Assembly (NCBI RefSeq): GCF_001039355.2
Contig: NW_019775887.1
Location: 113,950-177,949, forward strand
Origin: Lingula anatina
Lineage: Eukaryota; Brachiopoda; Lingulata; Lingulida; Lingulidae
Direction of reading: 5' to 3'
Length of the DNA stretch: 64,000 nt
The notes beneath the pieces were generated by a model, which saw only the letters and a program-made list of their open reading frames with translations, had not been told where the DNA came from and searched no databases. The translations under genes were made by a program, and so were the position numbers. Below are positions 1 to 12,678 of this stretch, piece by piece; positions within the stretch are counted from its first letter, which is position 1, and every line of letters starts with the position of its first letter.

Positions 1-19
1 CTGCTTAAGTCAGGGCAGT

Positions 20-3000
20 TTACTTCACTTTCTGTGCCCACTTCATGTCATCACTTCGTGGCTTGGACCCTGTTAACTTCTCAATCAGGTCCTCAGCGCG
101 TCGCCAGAAGCCGATCTTCTCGAGAGGATAGTTGAGCCATCCCGTGGTGATGCAGAAGTATGTCTCGTGCGGAGACACGTGGTGTATGCGGTGGTGCTTG
201 CGCGGCAGGATGATGTGGAGATCCTGAAATATGGTGATGTAACGTGGAAGGCCAAAGTAGGTGTGGGACCACTTGTGGATCTGGAAAAACAGTTTGAAGA
301 ATGGAGAAATAAGATTTCTGAGACAGTCTGGTGATGGTTAAAAAAGGAAACGGTTTCTAAGCACATATTGTTATTTGATACAAGGTCCTTTGACCAATAG
401 TCAAGATATAATACCACATAGGTAAAAAACCTGTTTAGTTTCATTATAGAAAGAATTATTTTTTTTACCAGTTTAAAAATATTCTTATATACTAGTACAT
501 ATAAATAAAATTTTGTAGTTTTTTAATCTCTAGCTCAATTCTCATTATTTATTTGTACCATGACTATCAGTACATCAATGGCTATATGTATCTACTTAAG
601 TTAATTTTGATGTAGTCTCTACCTGACGTGTTAATAGAAATAAAACTGTACAAACATTAATTTACTCAAACAATGACACCTTCTAACTACATAACACATA
701 TCTGAAAACTGCAGTCATTTAAATTCATTCCATATATCTGGATATATGTACAAATGATACACAGTCTGCCTTCTCACCTGATTAGTAATACTGACATAGA
801 AAGCCAACAGATAAACATAACATTCCCATATATAGGTGGCTTGCACCTGGTCGGGAGAATACGTGGCAAATTTGAAAGCCATGTGCCCTAGGAAGGGGAT
901 GATGACGGCAAAGTTGTCCCCGTTTGTCTCAATGAAGTCATGGCGTGTGATGGACGTAGGGTCTATGTGGTGTTCACGGAATGGTCGTATAAGAGTCTGG
1001 AATGGAACGATGCATTGATAAGTTTACACTTAGTGAAATGATGATCATATTAAATGAATCGGTATACATAAACCACTCTAATAATTTGTACAAATTTGAT
1101 TGTCCACATCCTAACCTCCCTTCCCAAAAATAATGAAAAAAAAAGTAAAGATTAGTAATAGTCATTGAAATGTTTTCCTAGTAACAAAGACTAAGCCATG
1201 TTAAGCCAGACGTTAAAACAGAACAAGTGTGGCATTTGAAATTCAGGAGTAATCACTGCATTGTTTGCTTTTCTACACATATTATTCATGCTGGGTGTAT
1301 TCACATTATCCAACTTTTTATTGATTTTATTGGAACATTAATAAGGATCAATATGATTCTATGGATCTTGAGTAAGTTTAACTGGTTCAAACTTGTCTGT
1401 ACTAAACATCTGTTGTTGTCACATGTGGCTCTTTCTCAGAACTTTCTCTACCATATGCACACACATCTGACAAAACCAGTAGCTTAAGATGCCTCAGGAA
1501 ACATAATGCAATAAGAAAAGTAATTTCAAATCAAATAGGGAATATATAAGGAGTAAAGCTGACTTGTTAATCTCTATGCATTTTTAACCACATATTCCCT
1601 TTCCCTGGCCATTTCATAATATCCTTGCAAATTAATAACATGATTAAAAAAAAACAATTTTAACATATTGGAAAGTATCCCAGCAGTAATATGCCAAGCT
1701 GGGGCCCACATACTACCCGCCTGCTGGCTTCTAAGTCCATGTGGCTCATCCCAACTGGGACCCACATGGTACCCATGGCCAAGCTCAGCTGGCCTACAAT
1801 CAATGACCCATATTGGCAGGGAAAATGAAGAAAAACTTGGTTCATTTATAATTATTCCATGTAGAATTAGAATATGCATTGGAAATTCTGAGTGGGAAAA
1901 TTAAAGAAAATATAATATAGATTAAATGATTATATATTATAAACAAACAGATTGATGATTATAAAAAAAACTGACTTCTTCCTCAGAGTCTAAATTACAT
2001 TGAAAAGCACTTCAATAATGTGAAACATAAGATGGACTAGCTAATTCATTACCTTGCCAATAATTGGTAATTCTACACTCCCCCAAGTGTCGGCTCCCCA
2101 GTGCACCAATCCACTGAAGAAATCGGCAGTGATACTACCCAAAACTGAAACAAGATAGAAACAAACAAATAAAGATACAAGGTTTTAACAAGAATCCTGG
2201 ACATATGCACACACGCACCCACACACAAAATACTGAACAGGACAATGCATTTTTCAACACTCCCCTTAGCAGACGATATATAAGACCGCATTCACAACGA
2301 ATAGAGCCAAGCTTTACAAATCCTGGGGACTAAATATGGCGGACGTACATGAAAGAAAAACCGCCTAATCTTTTAATGGTCTCTCCGCCTCTCACACGCC
2401 TCCCCACACGTCGTTCCTGCGGGGGGACAGTCATTAAATCTCGGCTCCATTGGGACGACACATGGGGAGGCGTGTGAGAGGCAGAGAGACTATTAAAAGA
2501 TTAGGCGGTTTTTCTTTCATGTACGTCCGCCATATTTAGTCCCAAGGAATTGTAAAGCCTGGCTCAACTCCTTGTGAATGCGATCTTAGAGACAAAATAT
2601 ATGATAATATTAGAAATGAAGAATTATTGAGGGAATAAACATTCTAAATACCACACAACAAGATAATCATCCAGCTCTGAATAATCAAGATAAAGGCCGC
2701 ATTCACAACCAGTTGATCCTTGGACTAACTAGTCCATAGATCAAATATGGCACACACTTGACAATAAATTTCAGTCTCACATGCTCCCCACCCAAGCAGG
2801 GGCGGAGCAATTAAATATCAGCACGCTTTCAAGTGGGGGTGCTCCATATTTGATCCACGGACTAGTTAGTCTACGGATCAACTGATTGTGAATGTGGCCA
2901 TACAGTAGCCAGTAATAACTGTATTATCCAGTGCTCCTCTAGGGGGACCAATTTCTCCATCAAACAGTTTGCTCTTATTGGTTTTTATCCCCTGGATATT

Positions 3001-3447
3001 CTATTGACAGTCTACATAAAATAAGATGAAGCCTGAAGCACATGGCAATAATATGACAGGAAATGAAAAATCAATGGCAATCTGACAATTGAGGCCGACT
3101 TTGATTGAGTGGTCGGGCAGTCTGGGTCTGGCTCAGCGGGTACTTGAATTTGATTCAAATCTCAGTCAGGGAATATATATAAGTTATATATAATGTATGC
3201 ATCTGTCTAAGAAGAAATGTTTTGGTTTTAATATAAGTGAAATACTAGTAACATTATGATTATCCATCAGTGAAGGGAGTTACTGGTGTCCTAAGGGAAG
3301 ATATCTCAAAAAGTATCTGACAAAAATTGAAGACACTTATTCAGGAGTAAAAGAAGTGACTACAGTTTTAAGTCTCCTTATAAATAAGTTTTTTATTAAC
3401 TTATTATTTTGCATTGGTCTGCAGTCTTTTTGTGTGTGTGTGTGTGT

Positions 3448-3494
<47 letters not shown>

Positions 3495-6400
3495 TTCTGA
3501 GGAACTAAATAAAACCTAACAAAATTCCCAACATTTTTTCGCCAAGTTTCCCCCCTCACCTGCTGCCACTAAGATATACTGCCAGTTGTCTGCTTGGAAG
3601 TTCACAATAAGATGGTATAAGTTCAGCACCATGAGTCCTAGGCACACTACCACACACACCGTCTCCTGTGTTCTCTTACCTAGTAGAAGAAAATAATATC
3701 ATTTCTTACTACAAAATGGTGAAAACCACACACAGATGTATACATTATGCTAAAAAGTGGTAATTGATAAAATATAGAAAGGCTGTTACAGCTGATTAAA
3801 GCTATAACCAGCTACTTAGTATTAGAATAAATCAGTAAATTAACAAATAAATATTAAGTAATTAAGTATTTCAACTTTCTACTTTCATAAACCCAGTTTC
3901 ACATTCTTCAATATGACATTTTTTTCTCAAATAATAATAATAACATAATAATAATAAAAACAACAAATACATAACCAAGCTCTTCAATGCCTTTTTTACA
4001 ACTAACCAAATTTAAGAGTGAAAGAGAACATGATATTAAGTTTATACTCTTAAACAAAAAAAGTATTGCAGCTTTTTCTTTGAAACCCAGTCAAAAATAT
4101 TTGAAACATAAATAATTCTAAGTTATCCAATACTAATCAATTACTCAAAAATGACATTATCAATAATTTTGACTCACAATATTTCACTAATTCACCAGTT
4201 GGACTTATTTAATCAATCCCCCACACAAATCCTTCAACTGAAACCTTTTAGTCAGCAGTCAACTCTTGACAGAGTCCTATGATTTCTAACATGACTGGGT
4301 AACAATGTGTTATCACACACCCACTGTTATGTGATCAATACCCCCACAACACCACCAATATTTACAAATCCTAGCATGCTTGTCTATCAATAATATGTTA
4401 CACAAGTAATGTATGAAGTAATATATTGATGAATTCACCCAGGATATGGTGCCTGCTTCCACACAAGCACTAGAGCAATGACTAGAGCAATATTTACACA
4501 TCCTTGCATGCTTCGCCAAGAAACAAGAGATTACACAAGCGGTCCATTGATGACTTTTAGCACGGCATAAACCCATGCATGCCATAAAAAAGACTGCATG
4601 TCAATTTTTTATGCTCAACATGTGTATGCATTTATTGAAAATGTTTATACTACCTTAGTACATGCATTGTCAAGTCTTAAATGAAAAATAATTTTACAAA
4701 CAATAAACCTCTGCTAAAAATCATTTTCACATTAACTTGATAAAAATTTGCTCTAAAGAAATATTCCAATGTGAACTCTGGATCGTTTCAACAAAAACAG
4801 ATAATGAACTTTTTTGCACTTTTTAATGTTTTTAAGTTTAAAAAATGCATTTATCCTTAATTTGCCATGATCTTTTTTTTAAACTACAAACTGCTTTTAC
4901 CTGCCATAAATTTTTTTTTTCACTTAAATTGGTTCAGTTTTAACCAGTATTGACAAATGCACTTATGTACTACTGGTATATATGCCACAATTTTTAAGTC
5001 ACAGTGACCCAGTGGAGAGGGCAACTGGGAGCAGTTCATCTATTTTAAATCCAATTTTCTGGTGTTCAAATAAAATATTCAAATAAATGTTGTACTTAAG
5101 AAAGTACTAATAGACCTGTATCCAAAGTCACCCATTCTGAGTATCAGAAACTGAATATTGGAAACTATTCATGGATTTTCCTCCATTTAATTCAACCACA
5201 GGAAAACAGAATTGATAGGTATTACAAGTTTGCTGCTGGGTAATAGCAAAGGTGTGTTTCCAGGTGATACTGACACCCAAGGTAGAGAACCCACACTAAA
5301 TTACCCAGGAAGATGTTACCTAATGAACCACACGTTCTGCTTTAATCTGTTTAAAATAGCCACGATGGTTTTACTGTACAAACATGCCAAAGGGAACCCT
5401 TATATTCTTGGACTGCAGGAAATCAGTCTATTAGGGTGTGTTCATATTGAAACTATGTTACTACAGTAGGTACCTCAAACTAACTCTACGGGGAATCTTG
5501 CTGAATGCAGTCAGATTAACAAATCCTCCTTTTGCCTATGTACCCATATATAAACACCAGCTTTTCTGTATTCTAGTCAATGCCAGGAGACATGTTAATC
5601 TATTAAGCTGACTGCAATCAGCAAGAGCCCCCGTGGAGTTAGTTGGAACCAGCTAGCCCAATAGAATCATTGTGAATGTGCCCAATACTGTTTCCATAAT
5701 AGGTATAACACAGTGTATGCTGGGTAGTGCTTTTAAAAAACTCAGAACCTCAGGGTAGTGATAAAGAACTGATGCAGCATATAAGGAAAGTTTGAAGGAG
5801 TTTGTAACCTTCAGCTGCTGTCAGACAAGCTTTAACAGACTGTCTGGGCTGGTTCTGTCACTTCAGAATCAATTCAACCTGAAGTGAAAGCTAGAATGTA
5901 GTCTGACTCGATCTGTAGAGATGTATTTGTAAAACATGTTACAGCCTGCTGTAATTGGTCTCTGACTATGAAATAAATATAACTTTTGATTTGTGTGAGT
6001 GAATTGGCATATTGGTGACAATAAAATGCCCAGGAACAAGATCAGAAAAACAATAAAGGCTAGGGTTATGAAATAACCACTTTCTTTGTTACACCATGCT
6101 TAATACTGCAAAAAAACTGTTAGGACAACTCCATGACAGCAAGACACAAATACACATTAACCTCTGCATTAAGAATGTCAGGTAAGAGTTCAAAGTCCAT
6201 CCAGGTATGTTGTACCTGATGTTGACGGACATGAAAACTGACATATCATATAACAGAAGCCTGCTTCAATCATACCACTATTTATGAAAATTTCTGCAAA
6301 CAACAAATGCAAAATTATTCCCTGGGTGCCTGACTTATCTGACTTTTGACTTGAAAATTTAAAACAAGACTGACTTTTTAAAATTATTTGGATAATATGA

Positions 6401-9400
6401 AAATAACATTGGCAATAAGAAATATCCCATATGCCTCTAAATAATAGACTGCTTGACACTCTTAAAATAACTTTGGGATAATAGAATACAATGAAATGTT
6501 TGATATTTTTGTTAGCACAAATTTTTTGGTATATTTCATTTAAAGGGATAATAACTCTTCCTATGAGGTCTATATTTCACAATAGAAACATTGTACACAA
6601 CTCATAGAAATATAATATATTCTGTTTTACCACAAAAACAGCAGTTATAGCTATTATTCTGATATCTGAGCTTGTCTTCAGATCACGTGACCTCTATTGA
6701 TGGCTATACTCTGTTATAATCTCTTAAGAGATTTTAACAAAAAACCAAACTTTAAAAAAAAAAAAAAAAAAAAAACAGGGACTAACTTTGAATGTAAAAA
6801 TGGATTTATTAACCATTGATTAGTATGGAAAAATTGTTGTTTACTCCAGGAAAATTCATTTTTTGGCCAAAACAAAGAATTATTACCCCTTTAATATTCT
6901 TATTGTATTTTTTGGGTTTAACAAGTAAAACTCACTAGTATAAGCCATATTTCATTATTTATTGCCATTATCACAAAGTATATCTGTAATCTGTATGTAG
7001 TGACATGAAGAATGTTTTGCTAGTTTTGATGGTTATGTGATTTGGGATGGCGTAAACGGGGGTCATCACATTCCAGCTGTGGGTATCATGTCGGTTCAAA
7101 AACACATCATCATCAAGGTTGAATTTAATGCTACAGAAAACGAAGCGTGAACTTCCCCCATGTCCAAAGTCCACCCAGGTTTCACCACACCTGAACTGAC
7201 AGCACAATGACAAATTAATTTATCGCATTTGTCCTGCTTATCCTCCAGATAAATTGTCAATATACAATTCCATAAATCAGGTGCAAACCATACAGCTTAT
7301 TTAACCTGACGCCCACATGGCCTTGACTCAACAGTGTCTTTCTTTTTTTTTTTTTAACTCATAGAATGAAGGTGTCAGGTTCATGGCTTTCAACAGACAA
7401 TTACGTGAGTGAATGTACAGGCACACCATGTTGTTACTGTATGCACAAAACCCAATGCCTCTGCTAATTACATGACAACAAAGCCAATGCTAAAATATGA
7501 AGTAAAGTATGTTTCATCTCTCGAAATAGCTGGGCTCTGATTATGGTTAATCTATATGGTTAATCTATAAAAACATCAGCAGGGTCATCTTTCCAAGCAA
7601 ATCTCCAATTTATTCCACAGACCTGATGACACCCACTACATCAATCTCTCTCCTGAATGGTAATATCTTTTTTCCTGCAGTTTACGCACATTAACAAAAT
7701 CATAATACGCAATTCACAGAAAGTGAACACACCAAAGAGTCAACCCCGGATTAATAAATCGACAGAGCAATCTTCAGCAGCCTTAAATTTTGCTCCAATA
7801 ACAATTTTATCACTTATACACTGAACAACTACCACACAATCTAGGAATTGTAATAGGACCTTCTTAATGTCGGGAGCAGAACTCCATGCATAAATGAACG
7901 AGAACATTATTCACAAATGCCATCTTAATGAGTCTCTACAGACAAGAATCATTATATATGTATATATGTGAATGTGTACCAGGGTACCAGCATGGTTGCA
8001 GACCATAAATAACAGTGGGCTGTTTGCTAGCTATAGCAGTCAGTCACTATCACCACATTTTGTCTCTAATATTTTGCAAATTTAAACAGACCAGGGATAT
8101 GGTAAATGAAATTGCAATTTAGGTGAGAAGGGGTAAAATTTCAGACACCCCCCCCCATCCCCCTTATGCATTAGAGACTATAAGTATACAAGTATCCCTT
8201 TCCACTACAGACTTCTTGTCATAAAGATAACTATTTTTTTATTTTATTGGAAATGAGAATACAGCTGTACAGGCTGGAACCAACTTCTGTAATTAATCAG
8301 ATTCCGTAGACATTAACTGTCTTAAATACATTTATCTAGTACTGGCATTTCTTTCCTTTGTAAACTGGTTTTAAAATTTAACATATATTTCTGTACCTGT
8401 TTTCTCTTTTAAGTGTATACCAATCTGACTATTTATTGTTCTTGCTAACAATATGATTGCATAAATCAGGGGCGGATCCAGAGATATTTTCTGACGGTCT
8501 TCCAAAATATACTTGTTGATCCATCCTCCATTTTATACCTGTCAAATGTAAACTTGAAAATCTGACCGTCTTCCGGGAGACCCAGAAGACAGCCTCAATC
8601 CGCCCCTGTAAATGTTCAAAATTTACAAAGCTGGTGCTACATTGCAATATAACAACTCTCTCTGGTATAAAATTATTAAAACAAAAACTTGAAAAAAAAT
8701 CTTTAAAAGCCTTAGAACCCAATCTACATCAATTTGATAAAATTCCACATGCTTGCCTGAGCCTTGAATAGCCTAAACAGTCAGAAACTGCTTACTATTC
8801 AAGGGATAAAAGAAAACCATCATGTCTAACTACAGACTAATATCCACTGAAAGGTTAGAACTCAAGCATCCAGAAAGCACTCAGAATTCCCAGGAACAAC
8901 GATAAATCATCTAAATGGACCACCTTCCATAACCTCATTACTGAGAGGATTGATATATGACCAGGACCCTGACACCTCCAAACTATGCTTGTTCAACAGT
9001 TCCTAGCTGCATATGAAGAAAATTGATTGATTTGAACTCCCTAGAAACCATTATCTTTCTTTTATTCTTAAAATTTTTATCTGGGGCTTAAGTACTGTAT
9101 TAAAGTCTGAATAGCAATTTGAATTCCAGTATGAAAGTCATTTTGTCAGTTACAAAATGGACTACAAATATCTTGATAATAAAATAAATATGGAATAAGT
9201 GACAGAAGTGCTTAAAAATTATGAGTAATTTATCACATTTGAAACTTAAAGTCTTTATCCAGCACAGACTACAAAAAGGTAGCAAGAGGTACCAAGAGCA
9301 TAAGATGGACATTACTGTACAAAGCCAGCATTAACTTGTTTTGTAACTCAGGGTGCAGCATGCAGAGGGTTGTACGTATTACTTTAAAAAATCCACTTTC

Positions 9401-11726
9401 AGACCTCACCTGAAAATTCAATTTTCATCCCTGGGGAGTATATTTTGTTATCTAGAGAAGTATTTCAGGTTTTATCTGGTCTAAGCTTATAACCCCTGAA
9501 CACAGGTCATAATTCGATAACCTCACATAAAAATTATTTCTTTTGGGTGCCTCTCTCATGCACTGAGTTTAGTGTATTACTCACATAAGAATGCCCATAA
9601 CTCAGGTATATTTATACCATGTATGGCTGGGCATAAAATTTATATCTGGCATAATAAGTTGGACATCCAGTTTTTAGAGAAATAACTGAAAATTTGTTCA
9701 TAAAGCCTCAAAGATAATCATTGTTTTCAAAGTTTAGTTCATCTGTAGACTTATTAGTATGCATGATGATATTGAAACAGCCAGGTACTACCTGTATCAA
9801 ATTTCTGAATTTTTCTTTTTAATTAAAAAAAAAACAATAATATTAATAATCAAATCAAATCTATCCCTACCATCTGAACATTTTATTTTTTTATCAAAAT
9901 CTTAATTTTAACTACAAAGACAAGTTATTTGGCCAAGACAAATGATATTAATAATTTGCATGCCCAACTCTGTAATACAAAATCTAATAAAATGGGAGTG
10001 CATGCCTCACTGCCCAGTGTTTCCAACCATATGCCTACCATCATGTGTCTGGATATTGCTACAGGGCTATTATAAAATCAATGTATCCACTGATAACAAG
10101 CATGCAATCATTCTAGGCTCTGATAAATATCTAGTATTGTAAATTACTCACAAACTTCAATCACCTCATTTATTCATTCAAATATTGTACGTGAAAAAAA
10201 TGTTATATATATATATGATTCTTTTTTTATTGAATGCTATTTCTTGTATTAAAAATCCTATTTTGGAATTGCTAAACCTTTATAATTTTCAGATATTACT
10301 AACATCATATCAATATTCAAAATAATTCAAATTTATTGTTGAGTAAATGTCAGTAATTGCCATCATTACTTTTCAATGACTATGAAATATTTCCACTGAA
10401 AAGAAAATAAAAACACTACAGGGGCTCAACATCTTGAGGCTGGCACCATATTTCTAGATATATGTATATGTGATAAATAGTCGGGGAAGCATGACCACTA
10501 TCATGCATAGAAGTACTTATCATATCAATACCAGGCGAAGATAAAATGTCTACCACCAGCTAGCCAATCCAGTGCATTAATTTCTGATCTGTCGAGAGCT
10601 TCTCAAGACCTTAATTACAAGCTTTGGCCTCTACCAGTACTTTGGATTTACCTTGGCCTCTACCTTAACATGAGGCCTACCTTTCCAAGCCCAAAATAGT
10701 GGATAAGATAAGTGCTGCACCCTGTGTTTACAATCGCTAGCTAACTTTCTCAATTTTTGAAGTTAAAACCTTCAATCACTGGAAAAGTCTAGTCTCCAGT
10801 ATGGTGTAATGTGTACAAGTCTCCAACATGTGAATGCAGCCAAAGAAAGTGAATGCAGCTGAATATCACTATCACTTGATCACCTATATCATTTGCACGG
10901 GAATAAAGGCTGAGTGACTAGTCTCTACTTGAAATATTGGATTTAAACGAGCAGTCCTGATTGTTTTCTTCATGTCATGGCAAATAACTTAATTATCACT
11001 TGTTTATATAACATAATCATCAGTAAAAAAATAGTTTTCAGTACAAAATTGATTAAGTTCTAATGAATTAATTCAAATAAATGTCATGAGACAATATGGT
11101 TATTTAGCAGCAGCTTGTCATATAAAATGTACAGTAGTTTCAGTGCATGAAATGGATTTGAAATGCAAGCACAAATAAATGAAATCCTCAATAATAATAT
11201 TGCTGCCGATAAAATTATTTAAGAAAAGCTGTAGTACCAAAAAAGTTAGGTAAATACATTTATTATGTAAATCATTTATGTAATTTGTCTTTCTCAGTTC
11301 TGTTTTACACAAATTTACTGTGCTTTGAAAAAGGGGGGTACCTTGCGCCGGTACGCGAATTTCTCTGTCAAATCACTGAAAAACCAAACACAAACAGGCA
11401 CATTACAGCTATAACGCGTCAGATACTATCTACTGTCGTCTGTTGAAGCAAATATATATGTTAACGAACCAACAGACGCGACAGGTAAACGACGCGCCCT
11501 TCGCCTTGACTATACATAACGGATGGGTTGGGTCGAACCACTTATTATGACTACGGATGCACTTACTGCTAGAGTAAAGTCCCGCTAATTCCTGGGCTCC
11601 TTTGTGCTGTGGTCCCCATCTTGGAATTGTTTCTGTTGTTTCTCTCACGTTGTTATAATTTGGATCTTCTTCACTCATAGAATTTCGTAAGATTTCGTCC
11701 TCCGTCTTTGATGCCATCGCGATCAT
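20..11726 (-). CDS. PEDS1: Plasmanylethanolamine desaturase 1 (TMEM189/Kua), 5 exons
   Basis: The enzyme introduces the vinyl-ether double bond that makes plasmalogens and acts in the ER membrane. Coding exons, in gene order: 11567-11726, 3560-3679, 2053-2144, 778-996 and 20-280. All junctions are GT-AG and all phases close, giving about 283 aa (human about 270). Histidine motifs of the family are present: HWGADTW near residue 108, REHH at 131-134, HKWSH at 199-203 and [10 protein letters not shown] at 226-235. The end matches the family's DDMKWAQK tail. The first ATG (11724-11726) is used; a second in-frame ATG is three codons on (11715-11717). Intron 1 is 7.9 kb. The polyadenylation site lies outside the window. 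The 5' end faces MTG2. Identity is very secure from near-continuous similarity in the last exon; the N-terminal 50 residues are less conserved. Confidence 0.96.
2284..2585. mobile_element. Palindromic MITE, GCATTC-end family (copy 1)
   Basis: About 300 bp in PEDS1 intron 2 (between exons 2 and 3). The two halves are inverted copies: the left half runs from gaccgcattcacaacga through ggcggacgtacatgaaag, and the right half is its reverse complement. It is flanked by TAA on the left and TTA on the right, close to a TWA target as used by PIF/Harbinger elements. The same element occurs at 45393-45937. Confidence 0.8.
2695..2899. mobile_element. Palindromic MITE, ggccRcattcac ends
   Basis: A 205 bp foldback: ggccgcattcacaaccag at the left, its inverted copy gattgtgaatgtggcc at the right, and inner arms sharing gttgatccNNGGACTA and atcaaatatgg. 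There is no coding capacity. A diverged relative is at 48398-48603. Confidence 0.75.
3088..3170 (+). repeat. Possible decayed tRNA-derived SINE head
   Basis: ttgattgagtgg resembles an A box of a Leu/Ser-type tRNA, and gattcaaatctc about 50 bp later resembles a B box. No complete cloverleaf could be folded by eye and no tail was recognised, so this is tentative. Confidence 0.3.
3430..3490. repeat. (GT)n(GA)n microsatellite
   Basis: A tgtgtg run passes directly into an agagag run of about 40 bp, inside PEDS1 intron 1/2 flanking sequence. Confidence 0.95.
4345..4550. repeat. Degenerate two-unit direct repeat
   Basis: caatatttacaaatcctagcatgctt near 4357 and caatatttacacatccttgcatgctt near 4489 head two roughly 130 bp units that share further blocks (gttacacaag / gattacacaag). 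Noncoding. Confidence 0.6.
5434..5683. mobile_element. Palindromic MITE (250 bp)
   Basis: The left arm starts gggtgtgttcat and contains aactaactctacgggg and tgcagtcagattaa. The right arm is the diverged inverted copy ending gaatgtgccc. It resembles the other foldbacks here in having a TTCA/TGAA-type terminus. Confidence 0.7.
8467..8608. mobile_element. hAT-like MITE, CAGGGGCGGATCC end
   Basis: It begins caggggcggatccagagata and ends with the inverted aatccgcccctg; inner arms share gacggtcttcc and gaccgtcttcc in inverted orientation. CAGGGGCGG-type ends are typical of short non-autonomous hAT elements in animals. TAAAT abuts both ends. A second copy is at 12914-13083. Confidence 0.7.
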
Positions 11727-11842
11727 CCGATCTCCATGCACAATTTGCAGCAACGGAAATGCTGGTTTTTGATTGGTCAGGTCGAAGAGAAGCTACTTTT
11801 GCTGCGGACAACTTCCGGATTTATGGAAAGTGACAAGGCTGG
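11727..11842. promoter_or_regulatory. Bidirectional promoter PEDS1/MTG2 and MTG2 5' leader
   Basis: PEDS1 coding starts at 11726 on minus, and a good splice donor (gg|gtaagg) follows 11842 on plus, fitting a noncoding first exon of MTG2. Between them lie an inverted CCAAT box (gattgg, 11771-11776) and an ETS/GABP-like site (acttccgg, about 11810-11817). No TATA box was seen. Spacing and elements are typical of housekeeping divergent promoters. Confidence 0.6.
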
Positions 11843-12678
11843 GTAAGGCAACGATAACGTTTTGATAAAAAGCAATTAAAAGTTATTTATAAAATTTGGA
11901 AACAAATATGCAGATTTTAAGTTGGATGTATGTTAATTTGTGCGTGTTTTTACCTAAGTGTGTTTATGTGTGTGTATTGCCTCAGCAGCCTTTGCGTGTG
12001 TGTACCTGTAGGCTTGCCTCAGTCTCAGACACAGTTTTGGCGTTTATATTTTCTTCTCATCACAAGTAAAGCCTTGCTTATTTTACCCAGCAAAGTTAGG
12101 CATTAGGCATAATTGCTCAGACTGAGATAAGAAGGAATGGGAAAAAAGACCTTTTTTTATTAAATTATTTAAACTCTGCATCACGTATTAAAATAAATCA
12201 CCTGGATCTGTTTGCAAGACTGTTTTGAGAGAAAAAAATGTTTCCATTTCATCAAGAAATCAATCTTTTAAAAATATCTTTACCTAAGGACATCCAGGAT
12301 GTGTTTGACACTGCCCCAAACAGTTGTATTTTTATTGAGCAAAGCTTTATATCTTAATTTCCCCATTTTAACCTAATCTTTCTTGAGGAATTTTAGATAT
12401 ACATGTATACTAGTAGCACAAATATTTTCAGTTAAGATATAGTGAACCTTTTACTATCAGTGACTGCAAACTTGTCTGAGGTTTCTATACATAGAGGTGT
12501 TGGCTAGATTTTTTTGCCTTCCATTATATTTGAGATAGGAAACATTGGTAAATCACTTGGAAAGGTAGAAATTCATTGTACCCTTTATGTAGGTACTATA
12601 TAAGTTATATGCAGTATTATGTTTTGTGTCGATGCATTCATAAGTAGTGTTGTCATGTGTTTTTTAGTATTACAAGAG

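Larger units (their letters stand above)
3680..11566. other. PEDS1 intron 1 (7.9 kb)
   Basis: No coding exon could be supported here. It holds a degenerate two-unit direct repeat around 4345-4550, a palindromic element at 5434-5683, a 24 bp poly-A run near 6753, an hAT-like short element at 8467-8608, and otherwise AT-rich unique-looking sequence. Confidence 0.6.

Noticed and set aside
1574-1904. Overlapping frames on both strands near 1.6-1.9 kb
   Set aside because: A GC-richer patch in a PEDS1 intron; no homology, and frames on both strands suggest composition or an old repeat.
8429-8722. A minus-strand frame of 97 codons
   Set aside because: It overlaps the short hAT-like element at 8467-8608 and has no recognisable domain.
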